NCBI GenBank assembly: GCA_030267565.1
Contig: BRXU01000011.1
Location: 186,001-250,000 of the forward strand
Origin: Pleodorina starrii
Lineage: Eukaryota; Chlorophyta; Chlorophyceae; Chlamydomonadales; Volvocaceae
Reading direction: 5' to 3'
DNA length: 64,000 bases
This document shows positions 12,561 through 23,999 of this stretch, in pieces; within the stretch, counting starts at the first letter, position 1, and each line of letters begins with the position of its first letter. The translations under genes and the position numbers were made by a program. The notes beneath the pieces are model-generated. The model had not been told where the DNA came from and did not search any database. It was given only the letters and a program-made list of their open reading frames with translations.

Positions 12561-13086
12561 ATTCAGCACTGGTTGCCTCTGCTAGGCACTGGACAACCAG
12601 TGTCAAGGGGTCGACTGCGTGACGGGCGATTGAGCGGGCAGCAGCCAGCTAGAAGCTTGCTTGAGGCACAGGCCGTCTGCATTAGTCGTTTATCGTTTGA
12701 TTGCAACAATAAATGGAGTTTTTTTAGGATTATCAAAGTACTTTGATTGCTTTCAAGCAGTACGGGGCCAGCAGCCAGGGCGTTTCAACTTCGATTGGCG
12801 ATCGTCGCATACGATTGCAAACTTCGTGCGACAAATAATGAATAATTGCATTTTTAACAACCTAAAAGATTTGTCAACACATCAAGCTCATCGGCGCTTA
12901 AGCATCCAGACTGAGCCCCAACAGTTGTGTACGGTATCAAACTTCGTGTTCAAGAAGCACAGTCTCGGACATAAACAAGTCAATTTGTCACCACTTACAC
13001 GAATATCAAAGAATATCTCTTTTTATATAATGCAGTAAAATATAGGTAATATCATACCTGGCGTGTCTGTTTTCACCCTGCTCATC

Positions 13087-16000
13087 ATGACACCTCGCGG
13101 CATACTTATATATTTAATGATGCTAGGATGCGTCGCTGCAAACGATCCGCCACCGCCTCAGGCATCACCTAGTAGTCCCGCTGGCGGTGGCAAAAAGAAC
13201 GTCAACGGTGCGTACTTACCGCATCGGTTAAACAGATAACGCATCCTAGAGGGAAGATCGCTAATGGGGACGCGCTGCTGCGTTAGGGTCGACCGAAGCC
13301 GGCGGACACACCGTTGCCTTGAAGTGTCGTGTAAGAACTGTGTCCCGCCTCGGGCACCCAAATTCTTCACACGCGCGTCGCCAGCCTGCTTCCTAACCAG
13401 AGCAATACGAATCAACGTCATCGGCAATCTTTTCTCCGCCATCGTAATCTACCTCTCACACCAACCTTACCTGGGGAAATGACCCCTCCTCCCCATTCCC
13501 TCCTGCCCCGGCCCCCGCCCTGTCACCTCCCAACAGCCATCGCCATGTTTCGTGTCCGCGCTGCCTACCGCCCGCCTCCTCCCGAAAAGGGCCCCTGGCT
13601 GCCTCCACCCAAGCGCCCTCGTTCCAAGCGCTCCCCACCACCCCAACCATCGCTGCGCCCTCCCACCAGCCGTCCTCAATCCCCGAACAAGCAACGCCCA
13701 GCATCTCCCCGCCCGCCACGCCCGCCTCGCCCGCCTAGCCCGCCACGCCCGCCACGCCATCCACGCCCACCATCTCCCCTCCCGCCACGCCCCCCTCGTC
13801 CTCCGTTGCCCCTCCCGTCGCCGCGCCCGCCGTCGCCCCCGCCGTCCATCCCCCCGCCGTCTCCGCCCTTCAAACCGCTTCTGCCTGACCCCCTGGAGCT
13901 CCAGATCGTCTGCCCGCTCAGCGTAGATACCGGCTACACGCGACAGGACCCGAAGTGCAACACACCAATCGCCACCGTGGCTATCGGAGAGGCAGCAGCG
14001 GACCTCATCGTGAGTGACAAAAAGGCCAGCCGGGGGGCTACAGGCCGGGGGGCTACAGGCCGGGGGGCTACAGGCCGGGGGGCTACAGGCCGGGGGGCTA
14101 CAGGCCGGGGGGCTACAGGCCGGGGGGCTACAGGCCGGGGGGCTACAGGCCGGGGGGCTACAGGCCCGGGAGGCTAAAGGCCGGGGGGCTACAGGCCCGG
14201 GAGGCTAAAGGCCGGGGGGCTAAAGGCCGGGGGGCTACAGGCCGGGGGGCTAAAGGCCGGGGGGCTAAAGGCCGGGGGGCTAAAGGCCCCACAGCACCCG
14301 GGAGTCGGAACCCCAGGCAGTTTCTCGCCTGCGCGTTGTGCGTAGAAAGAAAGAAGTACGGTAGTAATGAGTTTTGCCAAAAGGTGCCCGGATGTGAGAG
14401 TCAGATGGTTTAAGCAGTACACAAAGGAACGAAGGAAGCGCACCACGCCCCGGTAGGCCCCGGTGCTCTGACGCCTACTCACCCCTGGACCGCTATCGCG
14501 TGTGGTGCGTACTGCAGAAAACGTACGGCATCATGAGCGGCGACAAGGCGTCCATACAGCTGCAGCGCGCGGAGCCGACCCGTCGATCGCTCCAGGAGGG
14601 CGGTACGGCAATGTCGACACCGTCGTACAGCTTCCTGGCACCGCCCGAGTTTATCACCCACGGCGGCCAAAAAGAGGTGCGACCTCTCCTCCACCCCTTA
14701 CCACCACCTGCCTCCTCACCTGCCTCCTCGCCTGCCTCCTCACCTGATTCCACACATGCCTCTTTGTGTGCCCCCCTGACGGTCGGTCACGTGTCCACCG
14801 CTGCCGCGCAGATCTACATGGGTCAGCCCATCGAGCTGACCACCGTTGTTTTCCTGTTGGATTTCGGAAGTTGCTCCATGTTCAACAACTGGAGGGCCTT
14901 ATCACCCCGGGTGGTGAGAATGCCGCATGCGCTACATGGAACGGTCGGGTGCTCGGGTGCTCGGGTCTGGTCTGGCTCTCGCTTATGTCCCATTCGCGCG
15001 TCGAGGGTGTGGAGAAGGGCCGGGTGGGAGCCAGCGTGTTTGTTTGGGGCCCGGCCCGGAAGGTTTTGCGCGGGGGAGGGCGGGCGGTCGCGTTCGTTTG
15101 TGGGGGACTGGGGGTTGGGGTCTTGGGGAGGGGGATTGCTGTGTGGGTGGGTCGATGCCATTCGTACCAAGGGGGGGGCCCAATTAATGCCGCAAGTCTC
15201 CTGTCGCTGCTGCGGCCGCCATTCCCACACATGTTCTACCTTCGCCTTTCCTAGGCGCCTGGCCTCGTGTGCTGTTGTTTCCCCGTTCCCCCTCCCCCGT
15301 AAAACGGGATCCTGCCCATCCCCATCCGTGGAAACTCTCCCTCCCTCCCTTCCTCCCTCCTCCCTCCCACAGGTGCGAAACGCGTTGTTCGCCAACAGTT
15401 CAATGCCAAACAACCTGCAGGTGGGGGGCACCGGTGGCAGGGTGGGGTGGGGCGGGGTGGGGCGTCAGGGTTTGGGCGGGGTTAGGGTCCTGTGGCGGGG
15501 GGCAGATAACAAGCAGGGTGGTACGGCAACCACAACCGCCGCTGTGTTCCGCTTCATCCACCACTGCCACTGCCACCCACCTCCCTACATCTCCCTCTTT
15601 CCCTCTCCCATCCCGCCCCCACGCACACACACCCGGGCTCCGGCCTATACGTGGTTAACCCCACACACACTTCCGCTTAGAACTATTACAACAAGTGTCT
15701 CTACAATAAAGCCCGGCTGGCGAGTGATGACATCTACATCGTGCGAGATGTCAACATCACCTGCTCAGGGAACTTGACGCGGGATCCGGCTCTGGGCCTA
15801 CCGAACACGACGTACAACTCCCGTGTCGCTTGTGGGGTGGCGGAGCAGCAGGCATGGGAGCTGCAGGCGCAGCAGCAAGCGGAAGAGGTGAGGCAATGGA
15901 TGGAGGGGCGGGGGCGAGGGCGAGGGCGAGGGCGGGGGCGGGGGCGGGGGCGGGGGCGGGGGCGGGGGCGGGGGCGGGGGCGGGGGCGGGGGCGGGGGCG

Positions 16001-19000
16001 GGGGCGGGGGCGGGGGCGGGGGCGGGGGCGGGGGCGGGGGCGGGGGCGGGGGCGGGGGCGGGGGGGGGGGGGGGGGCGGGGGCGGGGGGGGGGGGTGGGG
16101 GGGGGGCTGGGGCGGGGGCGGGGGCGGGGGCGGGGGCGGGGGCGGGGGCGGGGGCGGGGGCGGGGGCCGGGGCTGGGGCTGGGGCAGGGGCTGGGGCTGG
16201 GGCAGGGGCAGGGGCAGGGGCGGGGGCGGGGGCGGGGGCGGGGGCGGGGGCGGGGGCGGGGGCGAGGGCGAGGGCGAGGGCGAGGGCGAGGGCGGGGGCG
16301 GTGGCGGGGGCGGGGGCGGGGGCGAGGGCGAGGGCGAGGGCGAGTGGGGCATTATTGCTATTGGTACCGGTAGTAGCAGTTGTAGTTGTTGTTGTTGTTG
16401 TAGTTGCTACAATGGGCACCTGAACTTAGGAGGGGCAGAGCCAGCGGTTGAGCCATTTGCTTTCCGCTGCACTGCAAGTGGCTGGTCGTGCGGGATGCTG
16501 TGTGTGTGGGAGGGTGTGGGTGGGTGGGAGGGAGGGGGTGGGTGGGGGGGTGGGTGGGGGGGTGGGGGGGTGGGTGGGTGGGGGGGGGATTGGGTGGGTG
16601 GGGGGGGGATTGGGTGGGTGGGGGAGTTGGGGGGGGGTGGGGGGGTGGGTTGGTGGGTGGCGATCGTTGGTGCGGCGTCCAATCGCGTTCATGGCCAGGA
16701 TACAGCCAGCACCGGCAAGATTTGGCAGTCCTCCTGATATCTTTTGTAACGGTAGTACCCTTGGCATAAATGTTAATTTTGCAGATGGCCAAGTCCGATC
16801 CAAAACTGAACGCCATCCTTCAACGCCACCCGCGCCGCCGTCAGATCTACGTTTTGCCGCCAGCAGTGCCCTGCGAATGGGCGGGATACGGTGACGTGAC
16901 CTGCACAACCTTCATCTGCTCCTCGTACGTTGCCGTACTGCCGAAGCATCGTGCCCTAGACGCACTTCCCCACGCCATGCGATCACCACCGGGGTCAGCA
17001 GCTTAGGGTTTCGTAAACCTCGGCTGGTCGGAATGTGTGTAGTGGTACTGGATACTGGGGATTTGCAACATTACGAGGACCGAAACGCGGGATTTGTAAG
17101 AGTTTTATTACTTTCAGTTTTATATATATCTATAGAGCGCGAAACGTCGATGCGATGGCAGCGATTTTTCCCGCGTTAAGGGTACGCACTCCTGTGCTAT
17201 GACAGCTGGCATCCACAGATCGCACCTCGCGCCCGGCCCAACCAGATCTGGAGCGATCCAAAGTGATGAATCTAAACTAAAACCAGCGACAGCATTTTTC
17301 GATTGCACGGTCTACACCCAATTGCTGGCTGCCATCAATCAACTTTATGAGTATCCGCCGTCCCACGCCATCCCTACGATGCCGTACACAAATTGCCGTA
17401 CACAGGTTCATACGAGCCCAGTCGTACGAGTCGCTAAGCGTCACAGACTTGCACGTCATCATGCACGAGGCGATGCACAATTTCGGACTGGAGCATGCGG
17501 AGACGTAAGTACGGTATTTTTAAGTATTTATTTACTATGCATTCATCCGTAAATAAGCGGAGACGTAAGTACGGCACTCAATCGCGCAATCAATCGTACC
17601 TTTAATTCTAGTTTCCCCATGGGTCGAGACTGGGCCCATGGGTCGAGACTGGGCCCATGGGTCGAGGCTGGGCCCATGGGTCGAGGCTGGGCCCATGGGT
17701 CGAGGCTGGGCCCATGGGTCGAGGCTGGGCCCATGGGTCGAGGCTGGGCCCATGGGTCGAGACTGGACCCATGGGTCGAGACTGGACCCATGGGTCGAGA
17801 CTGGACCCATGGGTCGAGGCTGGGCCCATGGGTCGAGACTGGGCCCATGGGTCGAGGCTGGGCCCATGGGTCGAGGCTGGACCCATGGGTCGAGGCTGGA
17901 CCCATGGGTCGAGGCTGGGCCCATGGGTCGAGGCTGGGCCCATGGGTCGAGGCTGGGCCCATGGGTCGAGGCTGGGCCCATGGGTCGAGACTGGGCCCAT
18001 GGGTCGAGACTGGACCCATGGGTCGAGGCTGGGCCCATGGGTCGAGGCTGGGCCCATGGGTCGAGACTGGGCCCATGGGTCGAGACTGGACCCATGGGTC
18101 GAGGCTGGACCCATGGGTCGAGGCTGGGCCCATGGGTCGAGGCTGGGCCCATGGGTCGAGGCTGGGCCCATGGGTCCAGGCTGGGCCCATGGGTCGAGGC
18201 TGGGCCCATGGGTCGAGGCTGGGCCCATGGGTCGAGACTGGACCCATGGGTCGAGGCTGGGCCCATGAGTCGAGGCTGGGCCCATGAGTCGAGGCTGGGC
18301 CCATGGGTCAAGACTGGACCCATGGGCCAAGGCTGGGCCCATGGGTCGAGGCTGGGCCCATGGGTCGAGGCTGGGCCCATGGGTCGAGACTGGACCCATG
18401 GGTCGAGGCTGGACCCATGGGTCGAGGCTGGGCCCATGGGTCGAGGCTGGGCCCATGGGTCGAGGCTGGGCCCATGGGTCGAGGCTGGGCCCATGGGTCG
18501 AGGCTGGGCCCATGGGTCGAGGCTGGGCCCATGGGTCGAGACTGGGCCCATGGGTCGAGGCTGGGCCCATGAGTCGAGGCTGGGCCCATGGGTCAAGACT
18601 GGACCCATGGGCCAAGGCTGGGCCCATGGGTCAAGGCTGGGCCCATGGGTCGAGGCTGGGCCCATGGGTCGAGGCTGGGCCCATGGGTCGAGACTGGACC
18701 CATGGGTCGAGGCTGGGCCCATGGGTCGAGACTGGACCCATGGGTCGAGACTGGACCCATGGGTCGAGGCTGGGCCCATGGGTCGAGGCTGGGCCCATGG
18801 GTCGAGGCTGGGCCCATGGGTCGAGGCTGGGCCCATGGGTCGAGGCTGGGCCCATGGGTCGAGGCTGGGCCCATGGGTCGAGACTGGACCCATGGGTCGA
18901 GGCTGGGCCCATGAGTCGAGGCTGGGCCCATGGGTCAAGACTGGATCCATGGGCCAAGGCTGGGCCCATGGGTCAAGGCTGGGCCCATGGGCCGAGGCTG

Positions 19001-22000
19001 GGCCCATGGGTCGAGACTGGACCCATGGGTCGAGGCTGGACCCATGGGTCGAGGCTGGACCCATGGGTCGAGGCTGGGCCCATGGGTCGAGGCTGGGCCC
19101 ATGGGTCGAGGCTGGGCCCATGGGTCGAGACTGGACCCATGGGTCGAGGCTGGAACCATGGGTCGAGACTGGACCCATGGGTCGATACTGGCCCCATGGG
19201 ACGAGACTGGACCCATGGGTCGAGGCTGGGCCCATGGGTCGAGACTGGGCCCATGGGCCAAGGCTGGGCCCATGGGTCAAGGCTGGGCCCATGGGTCGAG
19301 GCTGGGCCCATGGGTCGAGACTGGACCCATGGGTCGAGGCTGGACCCATGGGTCGAGGCTGGGCCCATGGGTCGAGGCTGGGCCCATGGGTCGAGGCTGG
19401 GCCCATGGGTCGAGGCTGGGCCCATGGGTCGAGGCTGGGCCCATGGGTCAAGACTGGACCCATGGGTCGAGGCTGGGCCCATGAGTCGAGGCTGGACCCA
19501 TGGGTCGAGGCTGGTCCCATGGGTCAAGACTGGGCCCATGGGTCAAGACTGGGCCCATGGGTCGAGACTGGGCCCATGGGTCGAGGCTGGGCCCATGGGT
19601 CGAGACTGGACCCATGGGTCAAGGCTGGGCCCATGGGTCGAGGCTGGGCCCATGGGTCGAGGCTGGGCCCATGGGTCGAGGCTGGGCCCATGGGTCGAGG
19701 CTGGGCCCATGGGTCGAGGTTTGGCCCATGGGTCGAGGCTGGGCCTATGGGTCGAGGCTGGGCCCATGGGTCGAGGCTGGGCCCATGGGTCGAGACTGGA
19801 CTCATGGGTCGAGACTGGACCCATGGGTCGAGACTGGACGCATGGGTCGAGACTGGACCCATGGGTCGAGACTGCGCCCATGGGTCAAGACTGGACCCCT
19901 GGGTCGAGGCTGGGCCCATGGGTTGAGGCTGGGCCCATGGGTCGAGACTGGGCCCATGGGTCGAGGCTGGACCCATGGGTCGAGGCTGGGCCCATGGGTC
20001 GAGACTGGACCCATGGGCCAAGGCTGGGCCCATGGGTCGAGACTGGACCCATGGGTCGAGACTGGACCCATGGGTCGAGGCTGGGCCCATGGGTCGAGGC
20101 TGGGCCCATGGGTCGAGGCTGGGCCCATGGGTCGAGGCTGGGCCCATGGGTCGAGACTGGGCCCATGGGTCGAGGCTGGGCCCATGGGTCGAGACTGGAC
20201 CCATGGGTCGAGACTAGACCCATGGGTCGAGACTGGACGCATGGGTCGAGACTGGACGCATGGGTCGAGACTGCGCCCATGGGTCAAGACTGGACCCATG
20301 GGTCGAGACTGGACCCATGGGTCAAGACTGGACCCATGGGTCGAGGCGGGGCCCATGGGTCAAGACTGGGCCCATGGGTCGAGACTGGACCCATGGGTCG
20401 AGACTGGACCCATGGGTCGAGGCTGGACCCACGGGTCGAGGCTGGGCCCATGGGTCGAGACTGGACCCATGGGTCGAGGCTGGGCCCATGGGTCGAGGCG
20501 GGGCCCATGGGTCAAGACTGGGCCCATGGGTCGAGACTGGACCCATGGGTCGAGGCTGGACCCATGGGTCGAGGCTGGGCTCATGGGTCGAGGCTGGACC
20601 CATGGGTCGAGGCTGGGCCCATGGGTCGAGGCTGGGCCCATGGGTCAAGACTGGGCCCATGGGTCGAGACTGGACCCATGGGTCGAGACTGGACCCATGG
20701 GTCGAGGCTGGGCCCATGGGTCGAGGCTGGGCCCATGGGTCGAGGCGGGGCCCATGGGTCAAGACTGGGCCCATGGGTCTCGAGACTGGACGCATGGGTC
20801 GAGGCTGGGCTCATGGGTCGAGGCTGGACCCATGGGTCGAGGCTGGGCCCATGTGTCGAGGCTGGGCCCATGGGTCAAGACTGGGCCCATGGGTCGAGAC
20901 TGGACCCATGGGTCGAGACTGGACCCATGGGTCGAGACTGGACGCATGGGTCGAGACTGGACCCATGGGTCGAGACTGGACCCATGGGTCGAGACTGGAC
21001 CCATGGGCCAAGGCTGGGCCCATGGGTCAAGGCTGGGCCCATGGGTCGAGGCTGGGCCCATGGGTCGAGACTGGACCCATGGGTCGAGGCTGGACCCATG
21101 GGTCGAGGCTGGGCCCATGGGTCGAGGCTGGGCCCATGGGTCGAGACTGGACCCATGGGTCGAGGCTGGGACCATGGGTCGAGGCTGGACGCATGGGTCG
21201 AGGCTGGGCCCATGGGTCGAGACTGGGCCCATGGGTCGAGACTGGGCCCATGGGTCGAGGCTGGACCCATGGGTCGAGGCTGGGCCCATGGGTCGAGGCT
21301 GGACCCATGGGTCGAGGCTGGACCCATGGGTCGAGGCTGGACCCATGGGTCGAGGCTGGGCCCATGGGTCGAGGCTGGGCCCATGGGTCGAGGCTGGACC
21401 CATGGGTCGAGGCTGGGCCCATGGGTCGAGACTGGACCCATGGGTCGAGGCTGGGCCCATGGGTCGAGGCTGGACCCATGGGTGAGTACTGCAGTCGTAC
21501 AGTGATGACAAATAAGCTGCAAGCCATGGAAATTCGTCCCCCGGTTCGTGGATGCGGTCGGGGAAGCTGTTCTGCCCTTGCGGCCAATAGATTGGCTTCT
21601 CCATTTCTCCCCTCCTAACGGCTTCCCAACTGTCGCCGCTGCCGCCCTTCCAACTGTCTTGTACTACAGAGAAACCAACCCGTACGGCGACCCAACTGAT
21701 GTGATGGGCAACTTTGTGAACCGCGTGGGGCTGCTGTGCCCCTCCGCGCCCCAAATGTGGGTGTTGGGTGGGTGCTGGTTGGGTTGCTGGTTTTGCTGCA
21801 TGCAGGCTAATAAGGGCTACATGACACATCTACTGTTGGACGCATGTGTCATGTCCATGTGACTATGTCCATGTGTCATATCCATGTGTCATATCCACGT
21901 GTAATGTCCACGTGTCATGTGCGCACACATGTAACTGTGATAGCACCTTGTCGTGCGCCCAGGATACGCATTGTCGTTGTACGATTGTAACGTAGCGTGT

Positions 22001-22885
22001 TTGCATCTGAGAATGTGTGTACGTGTGCCGTACTTGTCGTACAGGTACCGCATCGGTGTCGCGACGCCGCTCAAGGAGGGGCCGGGCGACACGCGGGGCT
22101 CGTACGGCAATCTCACCGCCTCCAACTTCATCGACACCGGGAAGGTCGACCTGACCATCCCCGCGGCTGCCTTACGAGATGACAATATGGTATGTACGAC
22201 AGCCAGTACGGCATTATGTTGAGCCCGTTTCGCACCCTGATCCAACGCCGATTCCTTCTTCAAGTAATACATCAAAGGCTCAAACTGGCAGGTTGTCCAA
22301 AGGACTTGAGCGTCTACCGAATGCGCTGAGCGGAGTCTGGCAGTGCGTATCTCTGTTGCGCACCTAACCCACCGCGGCACGAACCCACCACACGCCTTTC
22401 CCCATCCCTTCCCCGGTGCCTCCTCCCGCCTCTCCCCACCGCGCCCAACCCAGGTTGTGGTCACCTTAGGCCGCAAGGACGACTCCACCTTCTACACGGC
22501 CAACGCCTCAAACCCCGTCTACTTCCTGTCGTACCGCGTCGCCTCACCCGACCCCTACGGGTACGACAGCGCTCTGCCGAAGGCGCAGAACATGAGCGTT
22601 GTCGTACACCGGTACAACGGAATCCAGAACGAGTCGCTCTCCAACGGTGTACGACCCACCTTCCTAGCGACCCTGCCCGCCGGCGCGGTGTGGCGCAGCC
22701 CTTTCTCCGAGTTCCGGGCCGACTTGGGAGGGCAGTTGGTGGTTACGGTGTTAGAGACGACCGCCACGCAAGCGCAGGTCAACGTCTGCCGCGCGCGTGC
22801 CACCACCGAGACTGACTGTAGCAACAGTGTGGACGACGATTGCGACGGCTTCCAAGATATAGACGATCCTGATTGCATGAATTGA
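13087..22885 (+). CDS. Gametolysin-like metalloprotease 1 (peptidase M11) with Pro-rich segment
   Basis: Exons: 13087-13207, 13537-14009, 14518-14676, 14812-14910, 15373-15420, 15681-15887, 16785-16924, 17406-17504, 21670-about 21771, 22045-22189, 22454-22885; about 674 aa. The start gives a signal peptide (hydrophobic residues 5-18, then VAAN). Exon 2 is a PPRPPSP-type, probably hydroxyproline-glycosylated linker (about 45-170). The zinc site HEAMHNFGLEH (residues about 436-446) fits HExxHxxGxxH, followed by a metzincin Met-turn DPTDVMG (about 456-462). The C-terminus ends in a Cys/Asp motif (DDDCDG...DDPDC) shared with the second protease in this window. The family digests Hyp-rich cell wall or ECM in Chlamydomonas and Volvox. 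The 5' splice site after QMW (near 21760) is uncertain: only a weak phase-2 site at 21771 keeps frame. A 4165-bp intron splits the zinc site from the Met-turn. Confidence 0.85.
14031..14290 (+). repeat. 15-bp minisatellite GGCCGGGGGGCTACA (intron)
   Basis: About 17 units in the intron after the exon ending at 14009, beginning some 20 bp past the 5' splice site. The 5' half carries CTACA and the 3' half mostly CTAAA variants, so the array has two homogenised blocks. Confidence 0.92.
15632..15660 (+). repeat. Copy of dispersed intron element (GGCTCCGGCCTATACGTGG)
   Basis: This copy of the short dispersed motif ends 20 bp upstream of the exon starting at 15681. Other copies lie near 45955, 46081, 46698, 49542, 49572 and 58031, all in introns. 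Confidence 0.6.
15903..16345 (+). repeat. (GGGGGC)n G-quadruplex-prone tract (intron)
   Basis: About 440 bp of GGGGGC hexamers with GGGCGA and GGGGCT variants and G-only runs, starting about 15 bp after the exon ending at 15887. The sense strand, and therefore the pre-mRNA, is the G-rich strand. The (GR)n, (GA)n and (PA)n reading frames are artefacts of the hexamer. Confidence 0.95.
16503..16665 (+). repeat. GGGTGGGTGGGG-rich simple sequence (same intron)
   Basis: Irregular GGTGGGTGGG / GGGGGATTGGGTGG simple sequence between the (GGGGGC)n tract and the exon starting at 16785. No coding content. Confidence 0.75.
17497..17574 (+). repeat. Duplicated 5' splice-site sequence around an AT-rich 42-bp segment
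   Basis: The 18-bp string GCGGAGACGTAAGTACGG occurs at 17497-17514, spanning the exon end and the 5' splice site, and exactly again at 17557-17574. The segment between is AT-rich. Use of the second site would read into an in-frame TAA immediately after the first, so only the first gives the full protein. Confidence 0.85.
17616..21485 (+). repeat. 19-bp minisatellite, about 200 units, in metalloprotease intron
   Basis: Unit CCCATGGGTCGAGGCTGGG, repeated for about 3.87 kb. Nearly all variation is G/A at two positions (GAGGCTGG versus GAGACTGG, and GGGCCC versus GGACCC), with occasional CAAGG, ATGAG or ACGCATG units. As 19 is not divisible by 3, all three frames read the same 19-residue peptide (MGRGWAHGSRLGPWVEAGP), giving spurious ORFs to over 1000 codons on both strands. 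The array sits in the 17505-21669 intron. Confidence 0.96.
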
Positions 22886-23999
22886 AACAACAAAACCCGC
22901 CCCCAGCTGAACCCCTGATTGAGCAGAGCTGGGCAACCCTGCACTGCCCTGCTCTGCTGAAGATACTGTTTTACACGGTAGTTGATCCCAGGAAAAATCT
23001 ACTGCCCTGCTGCTGCGATGAGTGCCCTTGAGAGTTGAGACAGACGGTCTCTTCAGGCTGCCTGAGCTGGAGTTTGGGCTGGGCTGGGCTGGGCTGGGCT
23101 GGGCTGGGCTGGGCTGGGCTGGGCTGGGCTGGGCTGGGCTGGGTGGGTGTGTGGCGGCAGGAGGAGAGGTGCGCAAGGTCGAGGGGAGGTGTTCGCTTGC
23201 CATTAGCAGCAGCAGCAGCAGCAGGGTTGACCGCGCGGATGAAGAGAACTGCGAAGCGGAGAGCATTGGCTTGAAAGTGCGGTCCGCGGAGAGCTGTCGC
23301 GGGCGAGTGGGGCGAGCGGGGCGAGGGGGGGGGGGCGCCAAGGTCCCTCCCTGGCAGCCTGTGCCTTTGGCGAAGGGTGTTTAAAATACGGTAGGTGTTC
23401 TGGCGGCGTGTGCTTATACGCGCGCTCTACCTGACATTCGTCCACATGTCTTGAAACCGAAGTGCCGAAACGGTCGCGAACAGATCGCTGCGCCGTGTTC
23501 TCGAGGGAGGGAGGCGCAACATGGCATGTTCATACAGAGGACGACGAAGTGCTGTGAACGTGTGAAGCAGTAGAGACAGTTAGGGCACCTGAACTCCTGG
23601 AGTCGCTCCGCACTCGGAAGGTCGGAACCCGGCGCAGCTGCCGCCCGCGATTGGGAGAACGATCCCCGCGCCCCGGCCCCCTTTCGATCGGCGCATACAA
23701 AGATACCATGAGATGCACCGTAATGCTTACCACTGACAGCGCCTGACAGATACGGTACAGTTCATTCTGCTCCAAGGTCCCCAGCACGCGTGCATCTGTA
23801 CGTCCGACACAATTCGTACGGCGTATTTACGGCGAACATTTCACACCGGTGTACGAGAGAGTACCGTACGCCCTGAGGCCCGACCAGACCATCTTGCACG
23901 CTCCGAGGCCGGAGCCATTGCAGTTCTAGAACGATGATGGGATGGCGGCACGCGGCAGTGTCTTGAACGACCGCACACAAAACGACCGCACGCCTCCAA
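22886..23999. other. Convergent intergenic region
   Basis: This lies between the stop of the + strand metalloprotease and the stop of the - strand Gly-rich gene, so it should hold both 3' UTRs. A - strand TGTAA lies near 22973-22977. It contains a (GGGCT)n pentamer array (23078-23145) and a short CAG run near 23203. No gene recognised. Confidence 0.5.
23078..23145 (+). repeat. (GGGCT)n pentanucleotide array
   Basis: About 13 perfect GGGCT units in the intergenic region downstream of gametolysin-like gene 1. Confidence 0.92.

Larger units (their letters stand above)
11077..13086 (+). other. ZRANB3-like 3' UTR and spacer to gametolysin-like gene 1
   Basis: No convincing gene. A TGTAA polyadenylation-type signal at 11869-11873 would give a 3' UTR of about 800 nt. 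A short TTAGGGTTTTAGGG tract lies near 11373-11390, and a 12-bp tandem (ACCGGTACAGAT, four copies) at 11661-11712. From about 12530 to 13080 the base composition turns AT-rich, as expected for promoter or 5' UTR sequence of the next gene. Confidence 0.55.

Noticed and set aside
12661..13038. 125-codon open frame in the AT-rich stretch before protease 1
   Set aside because: It has no start context, homology or splice support; more likely promoter or 5' UTR.
15741..16423. GRGRGR / PAPAPA open frames
   Set aside because: Translation of a (GGGGGC)n tract within an intron.
17535..21618. Open frames up to 1073 codons with a 19-residue repeat peptide
   Set aside because: The 19-bp unit gives the same stop-free peptide in all three frames of each strand; the flanking exons of the metalloprotease splice in phase across it.
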